The notes: generated by a model not told the origin, from the sequence alone. A stretch of 64,000 nt of DNA from Catenulispora rubra (GCF_015356825.1 NZ_JAACYW010000030.1:1-64000); one strand, 5' to 3'. Positions 16,919 through 26,684 are shown, counted from the first letter of the stretch. Translations and numbers: made by a program.

Positions 16919-17866
16919 TCAGGGGCGTTTGCGCAGCTGAGTAGTTATGGCAGCGCCCAACGAAGCATCAAGACGGTCGGTGTCAGCAACTCCGAGCTGC
17001 TTGGCCAGCGCTGCGCTGTAGAGGTCCACCACCGCCTCAATCAGCTGTGCGAGGACGTCGGCCGCCTGCCGTCCGCGGAGCCAGCCGGTCACCGACGTGG
17101 CCAGGCCGATGACCGCAGCCGGCCACCACCACGCGCCCACGATCACGTAGAGAAGTCCCCAGCCGGTCAGCCGGGCCGCGGTGGAGTAGGCATCCTGCGC
17201 TGTGCCGACCTCTTGGCGCGCGGAGTCCGGAACGACGAGCCACAGCGCTGGCCAGGCGCTGGCCAGGTCCAGTTCGTATGCTGTGCCGATGCGCCGTTCC
17301 GTGAGCAGCAGCCGGTCACCGATCCAGGTCGGACGTTCCGGTCGGACTAGTCCGATCCGTTCGCGCCGCGCAATGGCGGAATCAGCGTAGGCAGGCAGCT
17401 TCGGCACGGCCGGGGTGGAAGGCCGGGCCGCGGTGCCGGGCCCCTGCCGCCCGGTGGGCGGATAGATGCTCAGAGCCGCCTTGCGGATACCGGCCGCCTC
17501 CCGTGATTCCGCCCGGGTCCAGCGGCGGCGGCGCCAGGCGACCAGAAGACCGGCGGGCCGGCGAAGCCCGGGCGTCACCCAGAACCTCTCGACACCGTGA
17601 CCGGCCAATGTGCCCGCCAGCCCGGCCGCGGCACTGGCCGCCAAGACGCCGGCGGCGATGAGGGCAAGCCCACCGCCGCTGTGTGCCTCGGAACTTTGCG
17701 ACGCAGCGTCGGCCGCGCGGGAGAGAGCGGTGACGCTGACCGCATCAGGCTGTCCAAGACGCAGCGCCGCCGCGATCGCGGTGACGAACAGCAGGCCCGG
17801 CATGACCAGGACGGAGATCCACCGATCGGCGAGCCGGCCGCTAAGTTCGCTCAGGAAGTTCGTCAC
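16919..17866 (-). CDS. membrane protein linked to the CHAT-TPR locus
   Basis: A 315-aa protein. GTG 17866 overlaps the stop of the upstream small gene by 4 nt (GTGA), indicating translational coupling. The N-terminus has a hydrophobic segment (ISVLVMPGLLFVTAIAAAL), a second at about 70-95 (GGLALIAAGVLAASAAAGLAGTL), then a soluble basic region with Pro-rich IYPPTGRQGP. Two more hydrophobic segments (WGLLYVIVGAWWWPAAVIGL) precede a C-terminal amphipathic helix. The family is not recognised with certainty. Membrane proteins beside CHAT-TPR genes are known from actinobacterial conflict loci, for example the CATRA type, so it may be the membrane anchor or pore activated by the protease. That role is inference. 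Confidence 0.65.
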   Translation of the reverse strand: MTNFLSELSGRLADRWISVLVMPGLLFVTAIAAALRLGQPDAVSVTALSRAADAASQSSEAHSGGGLALIAAGVLAASAAAGLAGTLAGHGVERFWVTPGLRRPAGLLVAWRRRRWTRAESREAAGIRKAALSIYPPTGRQGPGTAARPSTPAVPKLPAYADSAIARRERIGLVRPERPTWIGDRLLLTERRIGTAYELDLASAWPALWLVVPDSARQEVGTAQDAYSTAARLTGWGLLYVIVGAWWWPAAVIGLATSVTGWLRGRQAADVLAQLIEAVVDLYSAALAKQLGVADTDRLDASLGAAITTQLRKRP

Positions 17867-18252
17867 TTCGCCAGCTTGCGCAGCGTGCACGGGCCTTGGA
17901 GTATCGCGCACATCGGTGACGGGTTCTCGCCCCCGGCCACGTCGACGCGACTGCACCGCGCCGCCGGGCACATCCAGACCTCGACGAACCCGTGCGGCCC
18001 AGTGTCAGGCAGCGAACGGAACGACCGGAACCCCTCGGTCAGCCCGCCGTCGAACCCGTGATCCCGGAAGACCCGGTCCAGCTCGTCCAGATCGGCCGTC
18101 ACGACATCGGGATCCCAGTTCGGGCCCGCCACCACACCGAGCACGCGCTCCAGGACCTCGGAAGCACCGAATTCGGCGGCCAGTTCCCGGGCCCCGCCGT
18201 CGCCCAGCGCCACGCAGAGCCGCTCAAGGCGCTGATCCACAGCTCCCAACAC
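17863..18252 (-). CDS. small Cys-rich protein linked to the CHAT-TPR locus
   Basis: A 129-aa protein with a helical N-terminal half (LERLCVALGDGGARELAAEF, then LDELDRVFRDHG) and a C-terminal half with four cysteines in CPAARC, MC and GPC, spaced like a zinc ribbon or knuckle. It lies immediately upstream of, and overlaps, the membrane-protein gene and is divergent from the CHAT-TPR gene. From memory it resembles the small proteins associated with CATRA-type caspase/TPR systems, but I could not verify this. It may be a sensor or a regulatory subunit. Confidence 0.6.
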   Translation of the reverse strand: MLGAVDQRLERLCVALGDGGARELAAEFGASEVLERVLGVVAGPNWDPDVVTADLDELDRVFRDHGFDGGLTEGFRSFRSLPDTGPHGFVEVWMCPAARCSRVDVAGGENPSPMCAILQGPCTLRKLAK

Positions 18253-18365
18253 CCGACCTCGTTTCCGTGGTATCGGCGCAAATCCTTCCCCGGAGGCGGC
18301 GCGATGGGCACTACTGTAGTCACAGGGAACGATGACCTGAAGAGCCGACTGGTCTCAGACCACGG

Positions 18366-21300
18366 ATGGTCGGGGTGATGCCTGTGTTCCGACGGATGGC
18401 CCGCCTGGGTAGTCACCGCGAGGCCACCGACATTGGTGCGATGTTTCAGGAGCTCGCGCAGATCGGCGAACAGGTCGCGGAATCCGGCAAGTTCGACAGT
18501 GCCAGGGCCGTGCGCGCGGCACGCGCCGGCCTCGCGGCCACCCCTGCCGACAGTTGCGACCATGGCCTTTTCCAGCATTACCTCGGCGTTGCGCTGCTAC
18601 ACCGAAGCAATCTCAGTCTCGACGAGCAGGACCTCGTCGAGGCGCTGCACGCACTCAGGATCGCCGTGGCGCTGGTCCCCGAAGGCCACCCCGAGCACTC
18701 GGATATTGTCATCACGCTGGAAGGAGCGACGCTGAGGTCAGCGCTGGTGAGCGGTGGCCGTGAAACCTTCGAGGAAGTAATCGCCACCGCCCGGGCACGG
18801 GTGGCCGCCATGCCTGACGATGACCCTAGGCACACGCTCGGGATGATCTCTCTCGGCCACGCGTTGCGGGGCCTGGGCGGGCAGAACCACGACGTGGCGA
18901 TGCTCGAAGAGTCAGTATCGGTCACGCGCGCCACCCTCGACAGCCTGCCCTCCGACTGGCAGCTCGCCCACGTTTGCCAGTTCTCCCTCGGCGTGTGCTT
19001 GTGGACGCTCTACCGCGAGAACAACGACACAAACGCCCTGGGTCAGGCCATCACGGCCATCAAGGAAGCGATCGCGAATGCGCCCGAAGGCATACCCGAG
19101 GTGCAGGCGTACTGGGACCTCCTCGGAGACGCTCTGGAAGAGCACTACAAGGTGACTGCGGACGTGGACGTTCTCGCCGAGAGCCTGCATGCGGGCCGTG
19201 CTTCGGGTCTCACCGGTGCGACGTACCTGGTCGACAGCGCCAGACGGCTGGTCATGTTGGCCGGACACACCGGCAGTCCAGACATGCTGACCGAGGCAGC
19301 CGACGCCTGGCGGGCCGTGGTGGCGGCGACTGCAGCCGACGATCAGAACCACGCAGTCCGCCAGTCCCAGCTATGCAGTGCACTGGCTACTCTGTACGAA
19401 CGGACTGGACGGGTCGAGCACCTACAGGAGGCCGTGCAAGCAGGCCGGGCCGCAGTAACCAGCGCCCCCGGCGTGCTCACCCACTGGACCGATCTGGCCG
19501 AGGCCTGGCACCTTCTGTTCGACACGACCGCCGATCTGGATGCCTTGGCACAGATGGACGCCATCCTGCGGGAGGCCGCGGCCTTACCGGGGCTGAGTGA
19601 CGAGGACCGGGGCATATGCCTGAATGGGCTCAGCGTCACGCTTCACCTCCGATACGAACAGACCGGGGATGCCGCGTCCCTGACGCAGGCAATCGCGTTT
19701 GAGCGCGAGGCCCTGCTGACGACCCCGGACGATCCCACGTACCTGTCGAATCTGGGCGCCGCCCTCTGCTCCGAGTTCGAATGCTCGGCCGACCTCGGAG
19801 CGCTCGCCGAAGGCGTCGACGCTTGCCGGGCCGCGGTGGCCGCGACTGCGCATGACAGCTCCGACCGTGCCTTGCGGTTAGAAAACCTCGCCTCTGCGGC
19901 CGCGACCCTGTTCCACCGGACGTCCGACTCAGATCTTCTAGACGAGGCGGTCGCGGCAGCCCGAGAGGTTGCATCCTCCGTATCCGCTGGCGAGACCGTA
20001 AATGCTGAGAGCGCCGGCCACCTGAGCAACGTCGCCACGACGTTGCTCGCCTGCTACCTCCACACAGGGGAGACGGAAGTACTCGCCGAGGCAGTGGCCG
20101 CGAGCCGCGCCTCGGTGATCGCGTACCCGCCGGATGCGCCCAACAGAGCACGCATCCTGTCCAACCATGCGGTCATTCTCGCCACCACTTACCTCAGAAC
20201 CGGCGAGAGCGAACTGCTGGACGAGGCCATGGAAACGGGCCGCGCCGCCGCGACCCCCGCCAGCGCTCGCCATGCGGAGTACGCCACCCGCTTGACCAAC
20301 CTGGGCACACTCCTGCTCACCGCCTACTCCAGGACCGGGGATCCCGAGACGCTGAGGCAAGCGGAGGAAGCCAGCCGGGCCAGCCTCGCAGAGGCCCGGC
20401 CCGACCAGCCCGACTACCCCCGCTACCAGTCGAACCTCGCGATCATCCTCGCCTACAGCTACCTGCGCACCGGAGACCGGCAGTCGGCCGCCGACGCTCT
20501 CGACCACGCTCGACGCGCCGTGGCTGCTACCGACCAGCAGAGCTTGGACCTGGCGCGATGCCAGTCCAACCTCGTCATCGTCCTGCTGTGCGTCTACCGT
20601 AGAACCCAGGAGCTCGAAGCTCTCCAGCAGGCCGTCGCCGCAGGCCGGGCCGCAGCAAGCGTCGGTCCGGCTGCCTCCGTGTACGCATACTGTCAGTCGA
20701 ACCTAGCTCAGGCACTCGCCGTGCTCTACCTGCGTACCGGCTCCGTGGACCTACTCACCGAAGCCGAACAATCCGCCAGGGCCGCGCTCGCCGCCGCGGG
20801 CGAAACCATGCGTGCGATCGTGCTGTCACACTTGGGGGCGGTTCTCGTCGGCCGATACGGAGAGGACGAAAGCCTCGACACCCTCACCGAGGCGGTAGCC
20901 GCCCTCAGGCAGGCGGACGATTCAGCCCTCGTCAACGACCCCAGCCGCGGCATGTTGCGTACCAACCGCTGCCGAGCCCTCCTGCTTCTTTACGACCACG
21001 AACGCGATCTGGGACTGCTTGAGGAGGCCGTCGCCGCCGCGAGATCGGGGTTGACTGCCCTGACCGACCAGGCACCCGATAACGCCCGTGCCTCCACCGT
21101 ACTGGCTCGTGCCCTGCGCATGCTGCACGAAGAGACGGGGCAATCCCAGCCTCTCGCAGAGGCACGAGCAGTGCTCGTCAAAGCGTTCCGGTCGGCTTCC
21201 CCGCCCCTGGATCGGATCGAGGCCGGGCTGGAACGCGCGCACGCCGAGACCCTCGCGGGCGATCTCAATGCGTGCGTTGCGGCGATGGAAGGCGTCATGG

Positions 21301-22823
21301 AGCTCATACCGCTAGTGGCGCCCGGTGGACTGCGCAGGAACGACCGTGAACACCGGCTCGGCGAGACCGCAGGAATCGCCGCCGCCGCGGCCGCGAGCGC
21401 TGCGGCGGTCGATGCCCCTGGCCGAGGAGTCCAGTTCTTGGAACAGGCGCGCGGCCAGTTGCTGAGCGAGGCCATGGACGCGCGAGTGAACATTCGCCGC
21501 CTTCAGCAGCATGCCCCCGAGCTGGTCGAGGACTTCGAGTCGCAGCGCGCCCACGCCACCGATGCCGAGGTCCCGCTGCTCCTCGCCCCCGAATTCGCAG
21601 TGCCCCATCCCGACCTGGCGAGAGGGCCGCAGCACGAGACCGACGACGGATCGGCGCTGCTCGCACGTATCAGGAGCCGCCCGGGCCTTGCGGACTTCAT
21701 GATCGCCCCTTCCCTCGAGGAGCTGTACACCCAGGCACAGGACGGCCCAATCGTCATGGTCAGCGCCGCCTGGAACCGAGGTGACGCGCTTATCGTGACG
21801 CGCGACCCGCTACGGCCGGTACTGCAGGTGCCGCTTCCCGGCCTCACCAGCGACACCGCGTTCGACACTGCAGTACGGCTGTACACCGCCCGCCAGACCG
21901 CCACCGAGGACCCGGATCTGCGCAGGCGCCCTCCGGCCCAGCGCGATCTGCTCGACACTCTGGCATGGCTCTGGGACACCATCGCCGAACCGGTGCTAAC
22001 CGCGCTCGGGCACACCAGCGCGCACCGAGAGGGACGGTGGCCGCGTCTTTGGTGGTCCCCGGTGGGAACGCTCGCCCTACTGCCGCTGCATGCGGCAGGC
22101 CACCACAACGAGGTCGGCCAGACCGTCATGGACCGGATCATCTCCTCCTACACGCCGACCATCCGAGCCCTGGCGTACTCGCGACAGGTGCGTCCACGCC
22201 CCGACAATGCCGGCAAATATCTCATCGTCACCATGCCCGACACGCCCGACACGCACAGCGCCTCCGCCCTGCACCGCATCGAGGAGGAGGCGGCGCTGGT
22301 TGCCAGCCTGCTGCCCGGAGCCAGAGTCCTGACCGGGCCCGAGGCCACCCACCAGAGTGTCGCCGAGTCGCTCCAAGGACGCCAAATCACCCACTTCGCC
22401 TGCCACAGTCTGAGCGACTGGGACAACCCGGGGCTCGGCAAGCTCCTGCTCCACGACCACGCAACAGATCCGCTCACCGTCGAAGCCGTCTCCCGGCAGC
22501 ACCTCGCCGGAGCCGAGCTGGCCTACCTGTCCGCCTGCTCCACCACCGCCGCGAGCCTGCGGCTCCTCGATGAGAGCCTGCACATCACCTCGGCCTTCCA
22601 ACTCGCCGGGTACCGCAGCGTGATCGGCACCCTATGGCCCGTCAGCGACCACGCGGCAACCCGGGTCGCCACGGACGTCTACCGCCACCTCACCGCCGAC
22701 GGCACCCGACCGCCGGACACGTCGGCCGCGGCCCAGGCCCTCCATCACGCCACCCGGCGCCTGCGTGCCGATCTCCCCAGCCTACCGACCGCCTGGGCGG
22801 CACATATCCACTCCGGGGCATAA
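18366..22823 (+). CDS. TPR-repeat protein with C-terminal CHAT (caspase-like) protease domain
   Basis: A 1485-aa protein. Residues 20-1000 are a long array of degenerate TPR-like units of about 45 residues (recurring A..AGRAAV, L.NLG..L...Y.RTG). The C-terminal domain of about 300 residues is CHAT, with the catalytic dyad His1347 (HFACH) and Cys1391 (LSACST) and a late IGTLWPVSD strand. CHAT domains are separase/caspase-clan proteases. TPR arrays usually hold them inactive or recognise partners. It reads divergently from the Cys-rich and membrane genes over a 113-bp promoter region. No P-loop is present, so any NTP gating would come from elsewhere. Probable role: activated protease in a defence or cell-death switch (inference). 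Confidence 0.88.
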   Translation: MVGVMPVFRRMARLGSHREATDIGAMFQELAQIGEQVAESGKFDSARAVRAARAGLAATPADSCDHGLFQHYLGVALLHRSNLSLDEQDLVEALHALRIAVALVPEGHPEHSDIVITLEGATLRSALVSGGRETFEEVIATARARVAAMPDDDPRHTLGMISLGHALRGLGGQNHDVAMLEESVSVTRATLDSLPSDWQLAHVCQFSLGVCLWTLYRENNDTNALGQAITAIKEAIANAPEGIPEVQAYWDLLGDALEEHYKVTADVDVLAESLHAGRASGLTGATYLVDSARRLVMLAGHTGSPDMLTEAADAWRAVVAATAADDQNHAVRQSQLCSALATLYERTGRVEHLQEAVQAGRAAVTSAPGVLTHWTDLAEAWHLLFDTTADLDALAQMDAILREAAALPGLSDEDRGICLNGLSVTLHLRYEQTGDAASLTQAIAFEREALLTTPDDPTYLSNLGAALCSEFECSADLGALAEGVDACRAAVAATAHDSSDRALRLENLASAAATLFHRTSDSDLLDEAVAAAREVASSVSAGETVNAESAGHLSNVATTLLACYLHTGETEVLAEAVAASRASVIAYPPDAPNRARILSNHAVILATTYLRTGESELLDEAMETGRAAATPASARHAEYATRLTNLGTLLLTAYSRTGDPETLRQAEEASRASLAEARPDQPDYPRYQSNLAIILAYSYLRTGDRQSAADALDHARRAVAATDQQSLDLARCQSNLVIVLLCVYRRTQELEALQQAVAAGRAAASVGPAASVYAYCQSNLAQALAVLYLRTGSVDLLTEAEQSARAALAAAGETMRAIVLSHLGAVLVGRYGEDESLDTLTEAVAALRQADDSALVNDPSRGMLRTNRCRALLLLYDHERDLGLLEEAVAAARSGLTALTDQAPDNARASTVLARALRMLHEETGQSQPLAEARAVLVKAFRSASPPLDRIEAGLERAHAETLAGDLNACVAAMEGVMELIPLVAPGGLRRNDREHRLGETAGIAAAAAASAAAVDAPGRGVQFLEQARGQLLSEAMDARVNIRRLQQHAPELVEDFESQRAHATDAEVPLLLAPEFAVPHPDLARGPQHETDDGSALLARIRSRPGLADFMIAPSLEELYTQAQDGPIVMVSAAWNRGDALIVTRDPLRPVLQVPLPGLTSDTAFDTAVRLYTARQTATEDPDLRRRPPAQRDLLDTLAWLWDTIAEPVLTALGHTSAHREGRWPRLWWSPVGTLALLPLHAAGHHNEVGQTVMDRIISSYTPTIRALAYSRQVRPRPDNAGKYLIVTMPDTPDTHSASALHRIEEEAALVASLLPGARVLTGPEATHQSVAESLQGRQITHFACHSLSDWDNPGLGKLLLHDHATDPLTVEAVSRQHLAGAELAYLSACSTTAASLRLLDESLHITSAFQLAGYRSVIGTLWPVSDHAATRVATDVYRHLTADGTRPPDTSAAAQALHHATRRLRADLPSLPTAWAAHIHSGA

Positions 22824-23190
22824 GCTCTCGCAGAATGTCGGTGTGCACGCCTTGACGGTGCGGGTGCCGATTATCTCATACACGCAGGTCAAGCAGCATG
22901 CTCGTACTCGTGGAGGAGCCGCCGAGTCGGTCGCGTCTTCGCACCTTCAGGTCGACGATCCGTTTGGGCCCGCACCGACGCTTGCCTGCACGGTGGAACC
23001 CAGACTGCAGGCCGCGAGACCGGTAGCGTGTGGGCATGTTGAGCACCAGCCACGAGGAAAGCCTTATCGAGAGCTTCGATGCTGCGGGCCCTGCAGACCA
23101 CCGGCGCTCTCTTCTGCGAAGAATACTGCTGGCCATCCGGCTGGGTGCCGATAAACCGGGTCTGTCTATCTAATTTACAGTCCCTGACCT
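22824..23190. other. insertion-sequence end and truncated integrase C-terminus
   Basis: No intact gene. On the minus strand, about 22889-22985 encodes the C-terminus of the same integrase family as at 13.1 kb (RIVDLKVRRRDRLGG, then HEYEHAA in another frame), with a 1-nt frameshift between the pieces. Next to it, 22858-22891 matches the end sequence found at 13085 and 26318. The remainder to 23190 shows nothing recognisable. Confidence 0.65.
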
Positions 23191-25077
23191 CTATTTAACG
23201 GTTCCGCCGATCGCGGCCGCCGCTTCGGCAAGCACGTTGTCGACAAGAGCCTCCGGGCCGCCGAAGACATCGACTTCGCTGAGCGCTGGCCGGTACGCGG
23301 CGAGTTGTGCGCTGTCAGCCGACGAGAGTTTTGCGGGTTGGGTGAGGAGGATCGGGCCGCTTGCGGAGGCCATCAATGCTCCGCCGGTCAGCGCGTCGGG
23401 AAATTGTTCTCCGGTGGCGATTCCGGCTTGTACCGGCAACGGGAAGTTGCCGGCGACCTGCGCGGCGGTCGCGTACCGGTCGGAGCCGGCGAATGCGCTG
23501 AATGTGCTTGGCGGAGCCATGGCCGTGACGGCTGCCTTGGCTTGTCCGCCTACTACGGTGACATGCGGGTTTACGGCGGTCGAGCCGACGAGTTTCGACG
23601 CGATGTATGAGGCGGTTTCAGGGTCCAGGGTGCGGCCATGGGACAGGACAATCGCGGCGGGCTGGCCGTTGTTGCTGAAGGGTCCTGCCGCGTATGGCCC
23701 GGCGGCTAGAGCATCGGGGAAATCCTGGCCGGTGGCGACGATGACATTCGCCGGGCTGCCGAGGCCTTGGACGGCGATGACGCGCGCGGTTGCGTAGCGA
23801 TCCGGGCCGGCCAGGCGAGCTACTTTGTAGCCCTCAGTACGCAGACCATGTTCGACGGCCGGCGACACGGCGCTGGTTCCGCCGAGGATATAGACGGTTT
23901 TGGCGGGCGAGCCCGGTCCGATGACACGGTGAATCTCGGCATCCGCGCGTGGGTCGAGCGCTGCCGTGGGGGTCAGCAGCAGCGGGCCGTTCACGGAGGC
24001 GGCCAGAGGGACCCCGGCGAGCGCGTCGGCGAATTCGTCGCCGCGGGCCAGGACCACTGCCTGTGCCTTCTTAGCGCCCGGGGCAGTATCGGTGAAATCA
24101 GACCACTGCCGCTGGGAGACGGCGATGCCGGTCGCGTAGCGGTCATGGCCGGCCAGGCGTTTCACGATCGGTTGCGGCCCTGGCGGTAGGGATGCGGTGT
24201 TCCAGACGTCGGTGATGGGCGTCGCGTTGGCGGCATCGCCGATGTGTGGCAAGTCGTACATATCTTCGATAGTTCGTAGGATGCTGAAGTGATTGATGCG
24301 CTCGTTGTAGGAACCGTTCTTTACCGGCTGACCGTTGATGAACGTGGCGATGGCGTTGTCGCCCGACGAGTCGTCCTCATCGAACGTCGTGATCAGAACG
24401 CTGTTGTGGCTGTTCGCCCACTGCACATAAGTATCGAGGTTGTCTTGCAACCAAGTGTCCCCGGTAGCGATCGGGCAGTCATGCATGTCGTCGCAGAGGT
24501 TGGGCACGACCCACGAGACGGTCGGCAGTTGGGTGAAGTCCGTGGGGAAGCTGCTGAACGGCTGGTTGTCCTGGACTGGGATGTTGGTGAAGTTCGACCA
24601 TGGGTTGTGCTTGCGGGCGTAGCTACCGGATGTGCAGTCCGTCGCCCCGGCCGACGGCAGGTCCTCCGCATAACCGGTGAAGGTCAGCCCGGCAGCGATG
24701 AGCTGCGAGGCTTCGTTGTCCGTGCTGAATGTGTTCGGGCATGAGTCATCAGTGATGCCCTGGTTGGATCCGGAGAAGAGGTCGAGGTAGTTTGGCTCGC
24801 TGGGATGCTCGATCGCGAACGAGTTCGTGAACTTCGCTCCGCTGCCGGCCAGTAGATTCATGTAAGGCGCACTCGGGTTGCCGTAGATCGAGCCGGCCGA
24901 GGTGTTTTCGAAGACCGCGATCACCACATGGTCAGGGCGAGGCATGCCGTTGACGGCGGGAGCCGCGTGTGCCGTGGCGGACCCTGTCGCCAGAGTCGGG
25001 AGGCCGGCGGCGGCCAGCACGAATCCCCCCAACCCGGTCAGCAGCCCTCTGATCGATCGGTGGTTTGACACGTACAT
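23191..25077 (-). CDS. secreted phosphoesterase (acid phosphatase/phospholipase C-like) with three cell-wall-binding repeats
   Basis: A 628-aa protein. The signal peptide (basic start, hydrophobic GLLTGLGGFVLAAAGLPTLA, then AHA-A) is followed by a phosphoesterase domain at about 45-300. This domain has PDHVVIAVFENTSAGSIYG, SEPNYLDLFSG and TTFDEDDSSGDN metal-ligand segments of the acid phosphatase/phospholipase C superfamily. Three CWB2 repeats follow (about 310-620), each opening with an R/F-AG.DRYAT motif and containing ARGDEFADALAG-like and VFGG/YILGG-like strands. CWB2 domains attach proteins to cell-wall polymers. It probably removes phosphate from external esters or phospholipids while wall-bound. 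A GAGGAGA site precedes the ATG. The membrane-protein gene 51 nt upstream may be co-transcribed. Confidence 0.87.
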   Translation of the reverse strand: MYVSNHRSIRGLLTGLGGFVLAAAGLPTLATGSATAHAAPAVNGMPRPDHVVIAVFENTSAGSIYGNPSAPYMNLLAGSGAKFTNSFAIEHPSEPNYLDLFSGSNQGITDDSCPNTFSTDNEASQLIAAGLTFTGYAEDLPSAGATDCTSGSYARKHNPWSNFTNIPVQDNQPFSSFPTDFTQLPTVSWVVPNLCDDMHDCPIATGDTWLQDNLDTYVQWANSHNSVLITTFDEDDSSGDNAIATFINGQPVKNGSYNERINHFSILRTIEDMYDLPHIGDAANATPITDVWNTASLPPGPQPIVKRLAGHDRYATGIAVSQRQWSDFTDTAPGAKKAQAVVLARGDEFADALAGVPLAASVNGPLLLTPTAALDPRADAEIHRVIGPGSPAKTVYILGGTSAVSPAVEHGLRTEGYKVARLAGPDRYATARVIAVQGLGSPANVIVATGQDFPDALAAGPYAAGPFSNNGQPAAIVLSHGRTLDPETASYIASKLVGSTAVNPHVTVVGGQAKAAVTAMAPPSTFSAFAGSDRYATAAQVAGNFPLPVQAGIATGEQFPDALTGGALMASASGPILLTQPAKLSSADSAQLAAYRPALSEVDVFGGPEALVDNVLAEAAAAIGGTVK

Positions 25078-25128
25078 GACTTCTCCTCACGAACACGGAA
25101 TCGGCGCACGATCCATCGAAAGGTGCTG

Positions 25129-26007
25129 TCAGCTGCTGAAGCCGGGGCAGATGTTGTTCGATGGCGCGTTGTCGTCCCCTCGAACCACCCTTGTTTCCGA
25201 CAGGAGCGTGGCGTCGGCGGGCATGGACCGCCACTGCTGGGTTTTGTAGTCGGACTTGTCCACCTGCGCGCTTGACGAGTCGCTCATCATCCAGACGTCG
25301 AGCCAGTACGGTCGGCCCGTGTCCGGGTGGTCTCCGACGGAAACGGGCTGCGTCCAGGCTCCGGCCGTGTTTGGCGTCAAGCGACTTGTCAACCAGAACG
25401 GTCCGGGAGTGTCATCGTCCTTCGGGGAGCGCACGACGATCCACAAAACTTGGCCCTGGGGAATGTTCTTCGAAGTCCCCGACGCATTCGAGCAGCGAAG
25501 AATCGTCGCATTAAGGGAGGGGGCACTGAAACTCGCTACCGGTTTCGGCGGAGGCGTCTGGGATGCCGACGTGACGGATGCCGAAGGACTGGACGCACTG
25601 GACGCACTGGACGGATCACCAGGTAGCGATGTTGCGGTAGGTTTCGCCGGTGCAGGGCGGCCGACGAAGTGGCCGACAACTCCGCTGCCCCCGGCGATCA
25701 CGATCACGAATATCAGTGCCGCGCCGAGTGGAACTGGTTTATGCCAACGATGGAACACCACCGCGGCCACCCCGACTACCAAAGCGCCCCCCAGCGCGAC
25801 CAGCACGGTAGTGACGATCAGTGCGATACCGCTGTGTGTGAACGGCCCGACGAACTGGGCTATGCCGGATAGCCCAGCTACAACCGCAGTGACAACGACA
25901 AACCACGTCACTTCGGCGGGTCTTAGACCAAGCTTCGCCCCTAACCAGCTCCAACCCGATGGGCCCTGCGGCGTTGCGGACCCTCCGGTCCCTCCAGACT
26001 GGCTCAC
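25129..26007 (-). CDS. membrane protein with extracytoplasmic domain, unknown function
   Basis: A 292-aa protein starting at GTG 26007. Three hydrophobic segments (VTWFVVVTAVVAGLSGIAQFV, IALIVTTVLVALGGALVVGVAAVVF, LGAALIFVIVIAGGSGVVGHFV) are followed by a Ser/Pro/Ala-rich linker. A C-terminal domain of about 130 residues has two Cys (ILRCSN and NICPGF) that could form a disulfide. That domain has WIVVRSP, GPFWLTSRL and YWLDVWMM strands suggesting a beta fold. It lies directly upstream of the wall-bound phosphoesterase in the same direction. Not recognised as a named family. Confidence 0.65.
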   Translation of the reverse strand: MSQSGGTGGSATPQGPSGWSWLGAKLGLRPAEVTWFVVVTAVVAGLSGIAQFVGPFTHSGIALIVTTVLVALGGALVVGVAAVVFHRWHKPVPLGAALIFVIVIAGGSGVVGHFVGRPAPAKPTATSLPGDPSSASSASSPSASVTSASQTPPPKPVASFSAPSLNATILRCSNASGTSKNIPQGQVLWIVVRSPKDDDTPGPFWLTSRLTPNTAGAWTQPVSVGDHPDTGRPYWLDVWMMSDSSSAQVDKSDYKTQQWRSMPADATLLSETRVVRGDDNAPSNNICPGFSS

Positions 26008-26635
26008 CCTTTACCCCCAACCAGAGCACGCATGTTCTTCTCAGCATAATTAGACGATCACACTCACGGTGGAGCGAGCGGCATTAGCGATATCGAATCG
26101 CAATGAGCGGCCAATCTATGCATCTTTACATAAAGTGTTAGACCGAATGTTGGCCGCATCTGATTCTGAGCCAGTCGCAACACGGCCTGTGGGGTTCAAA
26201 GACTCTGCCGAGGCGTTGAGCTCTGCCTATGCCGCGGCGTCGTATTCGTTGATGAGGCCGCTAATGATATTCGTTCGGGTGATCCGTTGGGCTTGGAACG
26301 GGGTAATGTTCGGGGCGTTGCGCGTGCCGCTAATGCCATCCACGCAGGTCAAGCCGTGACGCCTTCGTGTCTGTCGTTTCGCCAGGCCCGGAAGGCGTCG
26401 AGACCGACGACGGGCCCTGGTACTCCAAAGTACGGCGCGACCTGAACGTGTGGCCCACTCGAGGCCGGAAGGGGCCAGGCGGTGGGGGGACGGTGGGGGA
26501 CCGGGCGTCGCGGTGCCATGCGATACCGGGCGACACTATGCGACACAGAAGGTCAGCCGGAATCAGTCCAGAACGGCAGGATCCGACACGATGCAATGCA
26601 GGGTGATGATGTAAGGCCCTTAACTTAATGCGCTA
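26008..26635. other. gene-poor stretch with one insertion-sequence end
   Basis: No convincing gene. A + strand frame at 26069-26359 lacks a good start and coding bias. At 26318-26352 the sequence TGCGCGTGCCGCTAAT...CACGCAGGTCAAG matches the ends seen at 13085 and 22858, so this is a solo insertion-sequence end. The rest, up to the tRNA-like fragment, shows nothing recognisable. Confidence 0.5.
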
Positions 26636-26675
26636 CGGATCAGAAGGCCAGGGGTTCGAATCCCTTCGTGCGCAC
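26636..26675 (+). repeat. tRNA 3'-half fragment, attachment-site copy 1
   Basis: Forty bases from the anticodon loop to the acceptor end of a tRNA, with T-loop GGGGTTCGAATCCC and ending GTGCGCAC. No 5' half precedes it. It is repeated at 31429-31468 with three mismatches in four adjacent bases. If the loop is CTACGGA the tRNA is probably Arg(ACG). Such 3'-half duplications mark att sites of tyrosine-integrase elements. A tRNA-style terminator follows it. Confidence 0.8.
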
Positions 26676-26684
26676 AGATGTTCA

